64,000 nucleotides of DNA from the NCBI GenBank assembly GCA_964479125.1, contig CAYZJK010000001.1:1-64000 (forward strand), written 5' to 3'. The notes under the pieces were generated by a model. It was not told the DNA's origin. It did no database searches and saw only the letters and a list, made by a program, of their open reading frames with translations. Shown one piece after another: positions 1 through 6,698 of this stretch (the first letter of the stretch is position 1; each line of letters opens with the position of its first letter). A program made the translations under genes and the position numbers. Origin of the DNA: CAYZJK01 sp964479125. Its GTDB lineage: Bacteria > Patescibacteriota > Saccharimonadia > Saccharimonadales > Saccharimonadaceae.

Positions 1-250
1 ATGTAGACTTACAGAAAAGAATACTAAATAACGACTTTCCTTTTTATACTGACCTGGGGATAGTTAAGTAATTAAGCCTATATTTAATTAAAATTAAAGA
101 CCCCTGAATTAGCTATCTAATTCAGGGGGGTTGCGCTACTACTCCACCTCGACTCGTAAAGGCAGGTGATCACTACCTTAAGACTACTCACCGCTCTAGC
201 GATTGAGTATACTGAACTCATTGCCGCATCTATATGCGCTTCAAATAAGT
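1..250. other. Window edge, no gene recognised
   Basis: Besides the hairpin listed at 101-128 I see no convincing coding or RNA gene here. A short minus-strand reading frame around 130-230 exists but has no ribosome binding site or recognisable content. Confidence 0.5.
101..128 (-). terminator. Intrinsic terminator after rhodanese gene
   Basis: A perfect 12-bp stem (101-112 with 117-128) with loop CTAT is followed on the minus strand by a T-rich run (TCTTTAATTTTAATT). It lies downstream of the minus-strand rhodanese gene. Confidence 0.75.
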
Positions 251-514
251 TTAATTTTTCATATACTTAGCTTCGACTTGCTGCTTGTTGATGCCGTTAG
301 TAAGATCCGTATAGCCCATTTGTCGAAGAATGTGCATTGAAGCATTCGATCTAGCACCACTAATACAGTAGAGAACTATTGGCGTATCTTTTGGCACATC
401 CCTCAGCTTCCCAGCTCCTGCCATCAACTCGCTCGGAGGAATGTTTATTGCACCCTCTACATGACCTCTCTCATACTCACTAGGCTCTCTTACGTCTATT
501 ATTAAATACTTCAT
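251..514 (-). CDS. Single-domain rhodanese (sulfurtransferase)
   Basis: A compact 87-residue rhodanese domain covering the whole protein. It starts with the family's IIDVREPSEYERGHVEGAINIP segment split around residues 4-26, and carries the active-site loop CISGARS near residue 50, where the cysteine would hold a persulfide. Single-domain rhodaneses transfer sulfane sulfur to thiols or cyanide; the physiological acceptor is unknown here. A GAGGGAG ribosome site precedes the ATG. It stands alone between the tRNA-Leu terminator upstream and its own terminator at 101-128, so it is probably monocistronic. The family call is secure; the substrate is not. Confidence 0.88.
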   Translation of the reverse strand: MKYLIIDVREPSEYERGHVEGAINIPPSELMAGAGKLRDVPKDTPIVLYCISGARSNASMHILRQMGYTDLTNGINKQQVEAKYMKN

Positions 515-570
515 CTCTACTACTCCCTCATTATCCGTCTGCTATCAACCAGAACATTAATAATAAAACT

Positions 571-598
571 AAAAGACCGCTCAATGGGGCGGCCTTTT
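571..598 (-). terminator. Terminator after tRNA-Leu
   Basis: A 10-bp stem (571-580 with 589-598) forms fully only in the minus-strand RNA, where a G-U pair replaces an A-C mismatch. It is followed by TTTTATTATT. It sits directly 3' of the tRNA. Confidence 0.7.
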
Positions 599-611
599 AA
601 ATAATTTCACT

Positions 612-696
612 TGGTGCGGATGAAAGGACTTGAACCTTCACGCCCGAAAGCACGTGCTCCTAAGGCACGCGTGTCTACCAATTCCACCACATCCGC
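612..696 (-). tRNA. tRNA-Leu(UAG)
   Basis: The 85-nt minus-strand sequence starts GCGGATG, pairs with the 3' CATCCGC acceptor arm and ends in an encoded CCA (612-614). It has the class II long variable arm, a T-arm with GGTTCAAGTCC, and an anticodon loop CTTAGGA between stems CGTGC and GCACG, giving anticodon TAG (UAG), a leucine isoacceptor. Confidence 0.95.
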
Positions 697-732
697 GTAC
701 TTTATGTGTATCTGTGAAATTAACTATCAGTT

Positions 733-738
733 ATTATA
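733..738 (-). promoter_or_regulatory. Extended -10 promoter for tRNA-Leu
   Basis: On the minus strand TTTGCTATAAT gives a consensus -10 TATAAT preceded by TGC. It lies about 36 bases before the mature tRNA 5' end. No good -35 box is visible, as expected for extended -10 promoters. Confidence 0.65.
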
Positions 739-811
739 GCAAACTAATTTGACTATTTCTATATCTATTTTTAATTATTTAACCTATCGATATTGTTAAT
801 TAAATAAAAAC

Positions 812-834
812 GCACCTACTCTGTAAGTAGGTGC
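812..834 (-). terminator. Intrinsic terminator of small membrane protein gene
   Basis: A 9-bp perfect stem GCACCTACT / AGTAGGTGC with loop CTGTA is followed on the minus strand by GTTTTTATTTAA. Confidence 0.8.
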
Positions 835-877
835 AGGCCTGGATGTACAGATTGGACGAGCCAATCATCTTAAATTG

Positions 878-1066
878 TTATGAAAACATGCCAGTTGAAT
901 AGATCAGAGCAATAGATGAGAATACTCCAATCAAATAGAGCACGTAATTATATGCGAACATACTATCTTTGCCGTCAGTAAACTTATTCTTGACGACTAA
1001 TCCCAACAGGTACAACACAGCGCAGGTCGCAGCAATAAATGCAAAGACCCACCAAAATTCGTACAT
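878..1066 (-). CDS. Small two-TM membrane protein
   Basis: About 62 residues with two hydrophobic segments (roughly 4-24 and 41-60) separated by a charged loop (KNKFTDGKDS). I chose the second ATG (1066) because AGAGG lies 7 bases before it; the first ATG at 1072 would abut that AGAGG with only one base between. It is followed by its own terminator at 812-834, so it is probably monocistronic. I do not recognise a family; a short integral membrane protein of unknown role is all the sequence supports. Confidence 0.6.
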   Translation of the reverse strand: MYEFWWVFAFIAATCAVLYLLGLVVKNKFTDGKDSMFAYNYVLYLIGVFSSIALIYSTGMFS

Positions 1067-1164
1067 AATCATACCTCTTTCAAAGGTAGAGTGTACACCA
1101 GGCTGCTAGTACAATATCATCACTTTGCCACTCTGTCCAATAAAGGTCAGTGTATACTTATAAC

Positions 1165-2169
1165 CTAATCGTTCAAGTAGCGCTTGTTGAGCTGAGTAGC
1201 TAGCGCCGCCACGAGAAGGATACCGGCCGCTGATACGATCAGACTTGCCGTCAGACTAAAGGCTGAGAAATACCTAAATGCTACTGTCACGGTAGTTAAA
1301 ACTAGAAAAGTAGACGCCGCCCCGAGTAGGATCTTTTGCTTCCTAATGATACTCAGGTAGTAAACAGCACAGATAGAGATGGCGAGCAACAGGTACCAGA
1401 ATCCAGCCCAGTCACCGAAACTAGCTATGAACATCGTAAACAAAGATAGGAAGATAGCTAACTTATCATGCGAACCTTGTAGATGCTCAGCCGACTTAAA
1501 GTAGCGAGACACTACATGAGTAGCCCAGACTAATAGCCCAGCTAGAGCAATAAAGGTTAGTGCCCATACATTTAGGCCGGTATCAGAATCTTCTAAAATG
1601 CCGTAAACTAAAGCACCGACTGAGGCTACGGATAGAAGCATGCCAATCAAATAAACTATGTCACGCTTTAGTATCTTAAAGAAACCAAAGTGAAGGGCAG
1701 CTAGTACCGCTAAAGCCGGTACAGCCTCAAAAAAGTCGACCCGACCATAGCTACCGAAATGATTAATGATAATATATCCACCAGCGACCAGCAGTAGTGA
1801 CCCGGTGAGTATTAAAGCATCGCTTACACCATGCCTAATGTCGCTTGCCATTCGGTCCCTACCAAATAGATATGCCACTGCCCAAATAACGCCGCCTAAG
1901 AAGACTGTTAGGAAGATATGTAGGATTAAATTATTCTCCCAGGTCTGGTTAATAACTGACACTACGGCTGCAAATAAAATAACGCCTGCTGCATAGAACA
2001 GGCTTCTAATGATCGAGTTCTTACGTGGCTCATTCCACTCGCCTAAATCTCTTGTACTTAGACTGGCTTCACCCACCGACTCAAATACTCGATCAACATC
2101 GTAACGAGTAACTACCCCGGCTACAACTGCTTCTTTTAGCTCACCTATGATTACTTTTTTGCTGCGCAT
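1165..2169 (-). CDS. Polytopic membrane protein, DUF2157-like
   Basis: 334 residues. An N-terminal soluble stretch of about 50 residues (LKEAVVAGVVTRYDVDRVFE, resembling the short helical head of DUF2157 proteins) is followed by about nine to ten hydrophobic segments to the C-terminus. No catalytic motif is seen. The gene starts one base after the stop of the upstream 175-residue gene, so the two are surely cotranscribed and may form a complex, as in the two-gene DUF2157 arrangements known elsewhere. The family match is by general architecture, not by a diagnostic motif; function unknown. Confidence 0.55.
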   Translation of the reverse strand: MRSKKVIIGELKEAVVAGVVTRYDVDRVFESVGEASLSTRDLGEWNEPRKNSIIRSLFYAAGVILFAAVVSVINQTWENNLILHIFLTVFLGGVIWAVAYLFGRDRMASDIRHGVSDALILTGSLLLVAGGYIIINHFGSYGRVDFFEAVPALAVLAALHFGFFKILKRDIVYLIGMLLSVASVGALVYGILEDSDTGLNVWALTFIALAGLLVWATHVVSRYFKSAEHLQGSHDKLAIFLSLFTMFIASFGDWAGFWYLLLAISICAVYYLSIIRKQKILLGAASTFLVLTTVTVAFRYFSAFSLTASLIVSAAGILLVAALATQLNKRYLND

Positions 2170-2170
2170 A

Positions 2171-2698
2171 TTATTCTACCCATCCAATAAATTTAATTGA
2201 ATCACTATAAGGCCGAGCCTCGACTAGACTAACCCTTTTTCGAAATAAACCATCTTGCAATACCCAGCTAGATTCACCATTACCAAACATTAGGCCGCCA
2301 GATTCAGACTCTTTAACTAGCTCGTAACCCTCATTAGACCTAGTTGAGGCATCAACACTCAGCTTTAAGGCCTCCTCTTCTGAAATAGGCTTAGAAGAGT
2401 CCTCAGACACATCATAAACGTAGAGCTCTAACTCGCCCCGATCCGGATAGATATCATCGCTCTCTTCTTCGTTGGTATTATCTTCGACTGGCAGAACGAT
2501 TGAACCGTTCCTGACTTTATAGTTTTCCTCGCACCAGTAACTCGCACAGGACTGATAAACAAAGTCTTGAGTTGGGTTTGCCATTGATTGAGGTATATAT
2601 ACTACCGCCGCTAGCAACCCAGCTAAGGCTAACGGCACGCTTATTAGTAATAAAAGATCACGCTTCACATTAGTTTTACTAGTATTCTTAGCTTTCAT
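2171..2698 (-). CDS. Membrane-anchored extracytoplasmic protein
   Basis: 175 residues: a basic N-terminus (MKAKNTSKTNVKRD), one membrane segment (about 15-37), then an exported domain rich in acidic residues with a close cysteine pair (CASYWC, about 51-56). No family recognised. It is the first gene of a two-gene unit with the polytopic protein at 1165-2169. The start is supported by a TGC-TATACT extended -10 (2705-2710) only 6 bases upstream of the ATG, implying a leaderless message. Confidence 0.6.
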   Translation of the reverse strand: MKAKNTSKTNVKRDLLLLISVPLALAGLLAAVVYIPQSMANPTQDFVYQSCASYWCEENYKVRNGSIVLPVEDNTNEEESDDIYPDRGELELYVYDVSEDSSKPISEEEALKLSVDASTRSNEGYELVKESESGGLMFGNGESSWVLQDGLFRKRVSLVEARPYSDSIKFIGWVE

Positions 2699-2704
2699 GC
2701 GCTC

Positions 2705-2710
2705 AGTATA
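2705..2710 (-). promoter_or_regulatory. Extended -10, leaderless start
   Basis: The minus strand reads TGCTATACT, then 6 bases, then the ATG of the 175-residue gene. Transcription would begin at or next to the start codon. Confidence 0.6.
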
Positions 2711-2819
2711 GCACTAACATTAAGCCTGAGATATAAGAATTATTACAAGTAATGTGATACCTTCCATACAATTTGTCCTTCACCTCAGTATCTGAAATGT
2801 AATATCTTGACTAATAATA

Positions 2820-2825
2820 TATAAT
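2820..2825 (+). promoter_or_regulatory. -10 box of exported protein gene
   Basis: TATAAT at 2820-2825, about 29 bases upstream of the ATG at 2855. GAGG (2845-2848) serves as ribosome binding site with a 6-base spacer. Confidence 0.5.
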
Positions 2826-2854
2826 GCTAAGCATAAACGTAATTGAGGTTTTGA

Positions 2855-4351
2855 ATGAAGAAGTTTTTGCTTATAGCTGCCGCCTTGGCGCTATTTATAT
2901 CACCTAGTACTGCACTGGCTCAGATGCCCTATTCGGGCGAGATAATAAATCAGCAGCATAACTATGAGGTTCACATGAGAAGTGACGGCAAGTCGGTCGT
3001 TAAAGCAGGGCTGGTGTTCGTTAACACAGACAATAACTCCGACAAAACGACCTACCAGTTTACGGCACCAGAAGGAGTGAAACTTAATAACGTTAAGGTG
3101 CGTCAGGTTATGGCAAGGCACACCCAAAGCCAAGCCCAAGATCAAAGCTGTATCACTTACGAGACATTTGGTCAGTGGCGAGAAAGTCAACCAAACGTAA
3201 ACTCTAGATTCTACGATACGAATAAACAGTGCCTGGAGTATGAACAGGTCGAAACTCCGATATATGACGAGGATTATGAATTTACTAGATCTAGAGACTA
3301 TTACCCCTACTATAGCGGCGCGACCAGCTCCTCCTCTCAATTTGACCGTCTCGATCTTGAGTTAGACAAGTCAGGCAATAACTACACCGTCAAGCTAGCT
3401 CACTTGGTTAGTCCGAGCAAGCAGGGCGCTCTACTATTAGAATTTACGACTGACGACTTCGTATCTGAAGGTTTATTTGGAAAATACAATTATGAAGTTA
3501 GAACCCTCCTATCTACTAATACGATTGATGAGTCTTCCGTCAAACTAACCTTTGATAAGAATATCTTCTCAAGAGAGGGTGACCAAGAACGAGACTATGA
3601 AGACGCCCCAGACTCAACCATTGAACTAAGAAACGGCCCAGATTATATTGGTGGACTAAACAGAGGCATGGGGGCATCAAGCTCTAGCGCCGACTCAGAT
3701 TACTACCGCGAAGATCGGCGACACACTAGAGCCATCAAGGCCGGTGGATCATATAGTAAAAGTGAATCTAACCTAATTCCAGGCGACACCCTAATGCTCA
3801 AGGGAGAGTTTGCTACCAATAAGCCAATCCTGATACTAAAAGATATCTTACTATTTGGCGGCATCGCTGCACTTATCGGAATCATTATTGGGGTTATTGC
3901 ATTTAGGCAAATCAAAAAGAACAAGAAGCGAGCTAATGAGAAGAAAGACGATAAAGACAGCCAGGACCCACTACGCACCTATGGCAACAGAAGCTTTAGT
4001 AAATGGTCTAATCAAAATCAACAGGCAAATGCAAATGAACCAATCGAAATCACTCCAATTGAATTAGCTAAGAAAATAGGACTCACCTCACTGGTCAGTA
4101 ACATTGCTACACTGACTGCAGTCATAGTTAGCTTAGCTACCCTTAGTCAAATGGGCTATCAAATGGCACAGGCTTTGATAATCTTCCTAGTCTTCGCCTT
4201 AGTTATGGGGCTACTGATTTGCCCTCTTCTATACATCATGCGCTATGGAGTTCGAGCAGCTTTCCTGTGGTCTATCACACATGTGCCGATTACCTTTCTG
4301 ATGATAATTACAGTCCTAGGAACGCTTCTTGAGTTTTTCTCAACAAGGTAG
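2855..4351 (+). CDS. Secreted/membrane protein of unknown family
   Basis: 498 residues. A classic signal peptide (MKKFLLIAAALALFIS..TALA, cut near residue 22) precedes a long extracytoplasmic domain (about 23-320), which is rich in serine and acidic residues and probably beta-structured. One membrane segment follows (about 330-349), then a Lys/Asp-rich cytoplasmic linker with many N and Q, and three further hydrophobic segments at the C-terminus (about 410-495). It is divergently transcribed from the DUF2157-like pair and followed by a strong terminator. No family recognised; the topology suggests an envelope protein with a large outer domain and cytoplasmic loop. Confidence 0.6.
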   Translation: MKKFLLIAAALALFISPSTALAQMPYSGEIINQQHNYEVHMRSDGKSVVKAGLVFVNTDNNSDKTTYQFTAPEGVKLNNVKVRQVMARHTQSQAQDQSCITYETFGQWRESQPNVNSRFYDTNKQCLEYEQVETPIYDEDYEFTRSRDYYPYYSGATSSSSQFDRLDLELDKSGNNYTVKLAHLVSPSKQGALLLEFTTDDFVSEGLFGKYNYEVRTLLSTNTIDESSVKLTFDKNIFSREGDQERDYEDAPDSTIELRNGPDYIGGLNRGMGASSSSADSDYYREDRRHTRAIKAGGSYSKSESNLIPGDTLMLKGEFATNKPILILKDILLFGGIAALIGIIIGVIAFRQIKKNKKRANEKKDDKDSQDPLRTYGNRSFSKWSNQNQQANANEPIEITPIELAKKIGLTSLVSNIATLTAVIVSLATLSQMGYQMAQALIIFLVFALVMGLLICPLLYIMRYGVRAAFLWSITHVPITFLMIITVLGTLLEFFSTR

Positions 4352-4399
4352 TCTTATAGGTTAGACAAAAGACTGTCTAATGCTGACCTTAGAATTGAT

Positions 4400-4435
4400 A
4401 ACCAGCCCACACTCGATGAAAAGTGTGGGCTGGTT
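4400..4435 (+). terminator. Strong intrinsic terminator
   Basis: A 14-bp perfect stem (4400-4413 with 4422-4435) is followed by TTACTT, downstream of the exported protein gene. Confidence 0.8.
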
Positions 4436-4557
4436 TTACTTAGTCAACAAACTGGACTGCAATAAATATCCTTGCATATAATCATAAATATACTAAAGTA
4501 TACTCAGTAGTGAATCCACTACCGCACATCTACACGTCCTACTACTAGGAGGTACGT

Positions 4558-4839
4558 ATGCACAGGTATAGGTATTTTGTATTTATTAGCTATAGCCGAG
4601 GCTTTGACCCGCTTGAAGATAGCTTTAGAGGCACTCTTCTACGCGATTGCTGGGACCTAAAGAGCTTAACCCCTCTTGAGGCAGTAAGGAAAGCTTCGGC
4701 AAGCCTGGTGCGAGAAGGTCAATACTCAACACTATACAAGTTCAGAGCAAATGACTTCCCGCACAAAGAGTATGGCATTAACCTCTCCAAGATTTCAGTC
4801 GACGATACAGTCTGGGTTGAAGTCTGGGACATGGGATAG
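4558..4839 (+). CDS. Hypothetical 93-residue protein
   Basis: A soluble, aromatic-rich protein starting MHRYRYFVFISYSRGFDP. A perfect AGGAGG (4547-4552) sits 5 bases before the ATG, so the start is firm and translation should be efficient. A terminator follows within 10 bases, making it a stand-alone unit. I recognise no domain. With its strong ribosome site and own terminator it resembles the other isolated small genes in this window (15708, 34618). Confidence 0.6.
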   Translation: MHRYRYFVFISYSRGFDPLEDSFRGTLLRDCWDLKSLTPLEAVRKASASLVREGQYSTLYKFRANDFPHKEYGINLSKISVDDTVWVEVWDMG

Positions 4840-4845
4840 TCGACA

Positions 4846-4870
4846 ACACCCATACGTAATGTATGGGTGT
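4846..4870 (+). terminator. Intrinsic terminator
   Basis: Perfect 10-bp stem ACACCCATAC / GTATGGGTGT with loop GTAAT, then CTTTCT. Confidence 0.75.
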
Positions 4871-4908
4871 CTTTCTATAGTGACTTAATCGCAGCACAAT
4901 TGGAATAA

Positions 4909-4929
4909 GCTCGATTCATCTAATCGAGC
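4909..4929 (-). terminator. Possible terminator of TrpR-like gene
   Basis: An 8-bp perfect stem GCTCGATT / AATCGAGC lies two bases past the stop codon on the minus strand. The T-run is poor (TTATTCC), so this is a weaker call. Confidence 0.45.
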
Positions 4930-4931
4930 AG

Positions 4932-5222
4932 CTACCTGCGCCACCTGTCTCTCGCGCCCTCAGCATCAATCCGCTGTCGCTTCAAGGCTTTGAATCTACC
5001 GCCCTGGAGCTCTTTAGAGCCTCGTGTGACGGTCGCAATGCCTACATTAAGGTCTTTGGCTATTTTGTGCTGCGGCTGGCCATCTAAGAGCCTTAGAACG
5101 ATTTGGAATCGCTTCGAAAACTCACCTCGCTCGTTTTCGGTCGTAATACCGACCATAAAGTCCTTGAGCTCATCGCCCTCAAGCCTTGAAAGGTAGTCTA
5201 ATAGAGAATCGAAGTCGTACAT
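4932..5222 (-). CDS. TrpR/YerC-family transcriptional repressor
   Basis: 96 residues with the all-helical Trp-repressor fold pattern. An N-terminal helix pair (FDSLLDYLSRLEGDELKDFM) leads to a helix-turn-helix at about 50-72, where PQHKIAKDLNVGIATVTRGS matches the TrpR/YerC signature (Q..IA..L.VGIATVTRGS). The closest description is the YerC/YecD branch rather than true tryptophan-binding TrpR; no ligand can be inferred. The gene is monocistronic. A 24-bp palindrome (5230-5253) with a central ACTAGT, the core also seen in E. coli trp operators, lies just before the start and overlaps the likely -10, so negative autoregulation is probable. No Shine-Dalgarno is visible. Confidence 0.85.
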   Translation of the reverse strand: MYDFDSLLDYLSRLEGDELKDFMVGITTENERGEFSKRFQIVLRLLDGQPQHKIAKDLNVGIATVTRGSKELQGGRFKALKRQRIDAEGARDRWRR

Positions 5223-5229
5223 AGATATA

Positions 5230-5253
5230 TACTATCATACTAGTATGCTAGTA
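5230..5253. promoter_or_regulatory. Palindromic operator of TrpR-like gene
   Basis: A 24-bp inverted repeat with a single mismatched pair; its central 12 bases CATACTAGTATG are perfectly symmetric. It covers a minus-strand -10 candidate TATGAT (5234-5239), which would start transcription about 4-5 bases before the ATG at 5222. Binding of the repressor here would block its own promoter. Confidence 0.65.
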
Positions 5254-5314
5254 GGCTGGTATCTTAATGTGTTTCTGACTATCTCTCCGCTGATAATTAT
5301 TTTTTGCAAAACAA

Positions 5315-5337
5315 AAGAAGGGCTAGAGGCCCTTCTT
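5315..5337 (-). terminator. Terminator overlapping rsmD stop codon
   Basis: A 9-bp perfect stem AAGAAGGGC / GCCCTTCTT whose loop and stem contain the rsmD stop codon (5323-5325), followed on the minus strand by TTTGTTTTGC. The last sense codons form the 5' arm. Confidence 0.8.
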
Positions 5338-5880
5338 CCGGTAATATGTTAGAGTCGCGTTTGAATAGCTCCGATTGTCCACCACAACAATGTCTTTGCT
5401 AACGACGTTCTCCTCACACTTACCTGGCTTTGATAATACCATAAGCGCGCCTGGTTTGAGAAGACCCACCAATCTCTCAACTGTGGAAAAGTGCATCATT
5501 ATCTCGTGATACGGAGGATCTACGAAGATTAAATCGTACGTATTTGGCTCTGCCGTACCAAGGAAAGACTTCACTCTTGTCCTAAAAAGCCTGACTTCAT
5601 CCTCATCGACTCCAAGTCGTTCAAAGTTGTTCTTAATAATCTTTTGAGCCATGCGATCAGACTCAATAAAATCGACATGCTTAGCGCCTCTTGATAATGC
5701 TTCTAGGCCAACCGCGCCTGTTCCTGCATAGGCATCGAGAACATTAGCCCCCTCTACCTCGTCATGTATTTTATTAAAGATAGCATTTCTCATCCGCTCG
5801 CTCATTGGATGAGTCCCCCTTCCAGGAGGAGAGTCTAGCCATCTACCGCCATACTTACCTGCTATTAAGCGTATACGCAT
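5323..5880 (-). CDS. rsmD: 16S rRNA m2G966 methyltransferase RsmD
   Basis: 185 residues, normal length for RsmD, which N2-methylates G966 of 16S rRNA using SAM. Visible family marks: the N-terminal MRIRLIAGKYGGRWL, the SERMRNAIFN segment (about 28-37), the SAM-binding motif VLDAYAGTGAVGLEALSRGA (about 47-66), and the catalytic DPPY (IFVDPPYHEI, about 119-128). It is the last gene of a minus-strand cluster; its start overlaps by one base the stop of the upstream phospholipase-like gene, and the intrinsic terminator overlaps its own stop. Confidence 0.95.
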   Translation of the reverse strand: MRIRLIAGKYGGRWLDSPPGRGTHPMSERMRNAIFNKIHDEVEGANVLDAYAGTGAVGLEALSRGAKHVDFIESDRMAQKIIKNNFERLGVDEDEVRLFRTRVKSFLGTAEPNTYDLIFVDPPYHEIMMHFSTVERLVGLLKPGALMVLSKPGKCEENVVSKDIVVVDNRSYSNATLTYYRKKGL

Positions 5881-6692
5881 TATTTCTCTTGAGACTTAAT
5901 TATGCCGGCATACCAGCCAAGGTTAACAGCCCTGATTATCATCGGTACTAATTCATTGCGAGTTTGAGTGGCCAGGCTCGCTGTCCAGCCGTTCTTTTTA
6001 TAAACGCTAAACATATTCATCTCATGAACTCGTTGGATAATCTTAGAATAAAGTTCTCTAAAAGAAGTAGACTGAAGAGCTGCAATATCAACGTCGGAGA
6101 ACTGATGTCGCTTCAGATTAGCAGTTGAGACCGCTAGAGCGACACCTAATTCAAAGCCTAGGTGTGTAGTCATAACACCCTTAGCACCCCAGTATTCCCA
6201 GTTGTTAGCTAGCTGCTTAATGCGAGTTTCACCTGGCAGGAGTAGCTTATCTTTGGTTGAAGTCCTGGTTTCAAGTGGCAAACCTCCTCTAAGCTGTTCT
6301 AGCTTCTTAGCTAGAGGATAGTGATGTGGCGGTGTTAGGCCATCGGTAATAGCGTGAGCCATCCAGGCAGCCTCAAAGGCGGCTCGCTCCACGTCATCTT
6401 CCTTAAGAGTCTTACCGAGGTTATTGATATGTTCATCAATCATATCCAAAAGAGCAGTGTCTTTTGGATTATTCGGATCAATATAATGCCAAGGTTCGTC
6501 CTTGGCTGGAGACTTTCTTTTAATACCGTCGGGACCATTTAACCCTTCGTAGTGAAGGATCTTTTTAGTTTCAGGAAAGTTAACCCCAGCTGGGATGTAT
6601 GGTTTAAGTCGGCGGCGAGCTACTCGGTCAATCTTTTGATGGACGCCCATTACTCGGCCTGACTTAACTCTGAAGGTTGTTCCTGAATACAT
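5880..6692 (-). CDS. Zinc-dependent phospholipase C / P1-nuclease-like protein
   Basis: 270 residues. The metal-ligand spacing of the zinc-dependent phospholipase C / S1-P1 nuclease fold can be read: H113-x3-D117-x5-H123 (HAITDGLTPPH) and H177-x3-E181 (HLGFE), with earlier candidates H18 and H69 (WHYID). B. cereus phospholipase C has H118-x3-D122-x5-H128 and H142-x3-E146. Unlike the secreted enzymes there is no signal peptide, so a cytosolic or unusual export role must be assumed; M15 is an alternative start that would leave H18 near the N-terminus. It starts 6 bases after recG and overlaps rsmD by one base. Substrate unknown; the fold call is from motifs only. Confidence 0.6.
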   Translation of the reverse strand: MYSGTTFRVKSGRVMGVHQKIDRVARRRLKPYIPAGVNFPETKKILHYEGLNGPDGIKRKSPAKDEPWHYIDPNNPKDTALLDMIDEHINNLGKTLKEDDVERAAFEAAWMAHAITDGLTPPHHYPLAKKLEQLRGGLPLETRTSTKDKLLLPGETRIKQLANNWEYWGAKGVMTTHLGFELGVALAVSTANLKRHQFSDVDIAALQSTSFRELYSKIIQRVHEMNMFSVYKKNGWTASLATQTRNELVPMIIRAVNLGWYAGIIKSQEK

Positions 6693-6698
6693 GTATTG

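Noticed and set aside
2900..3340. Minus-strand 146-residue frame inside the exported protein gene
   Set aside because: Shadow of a well supported gene with signal peptide and ribosome site; no promoter or Shine-Dalgarno of its own.
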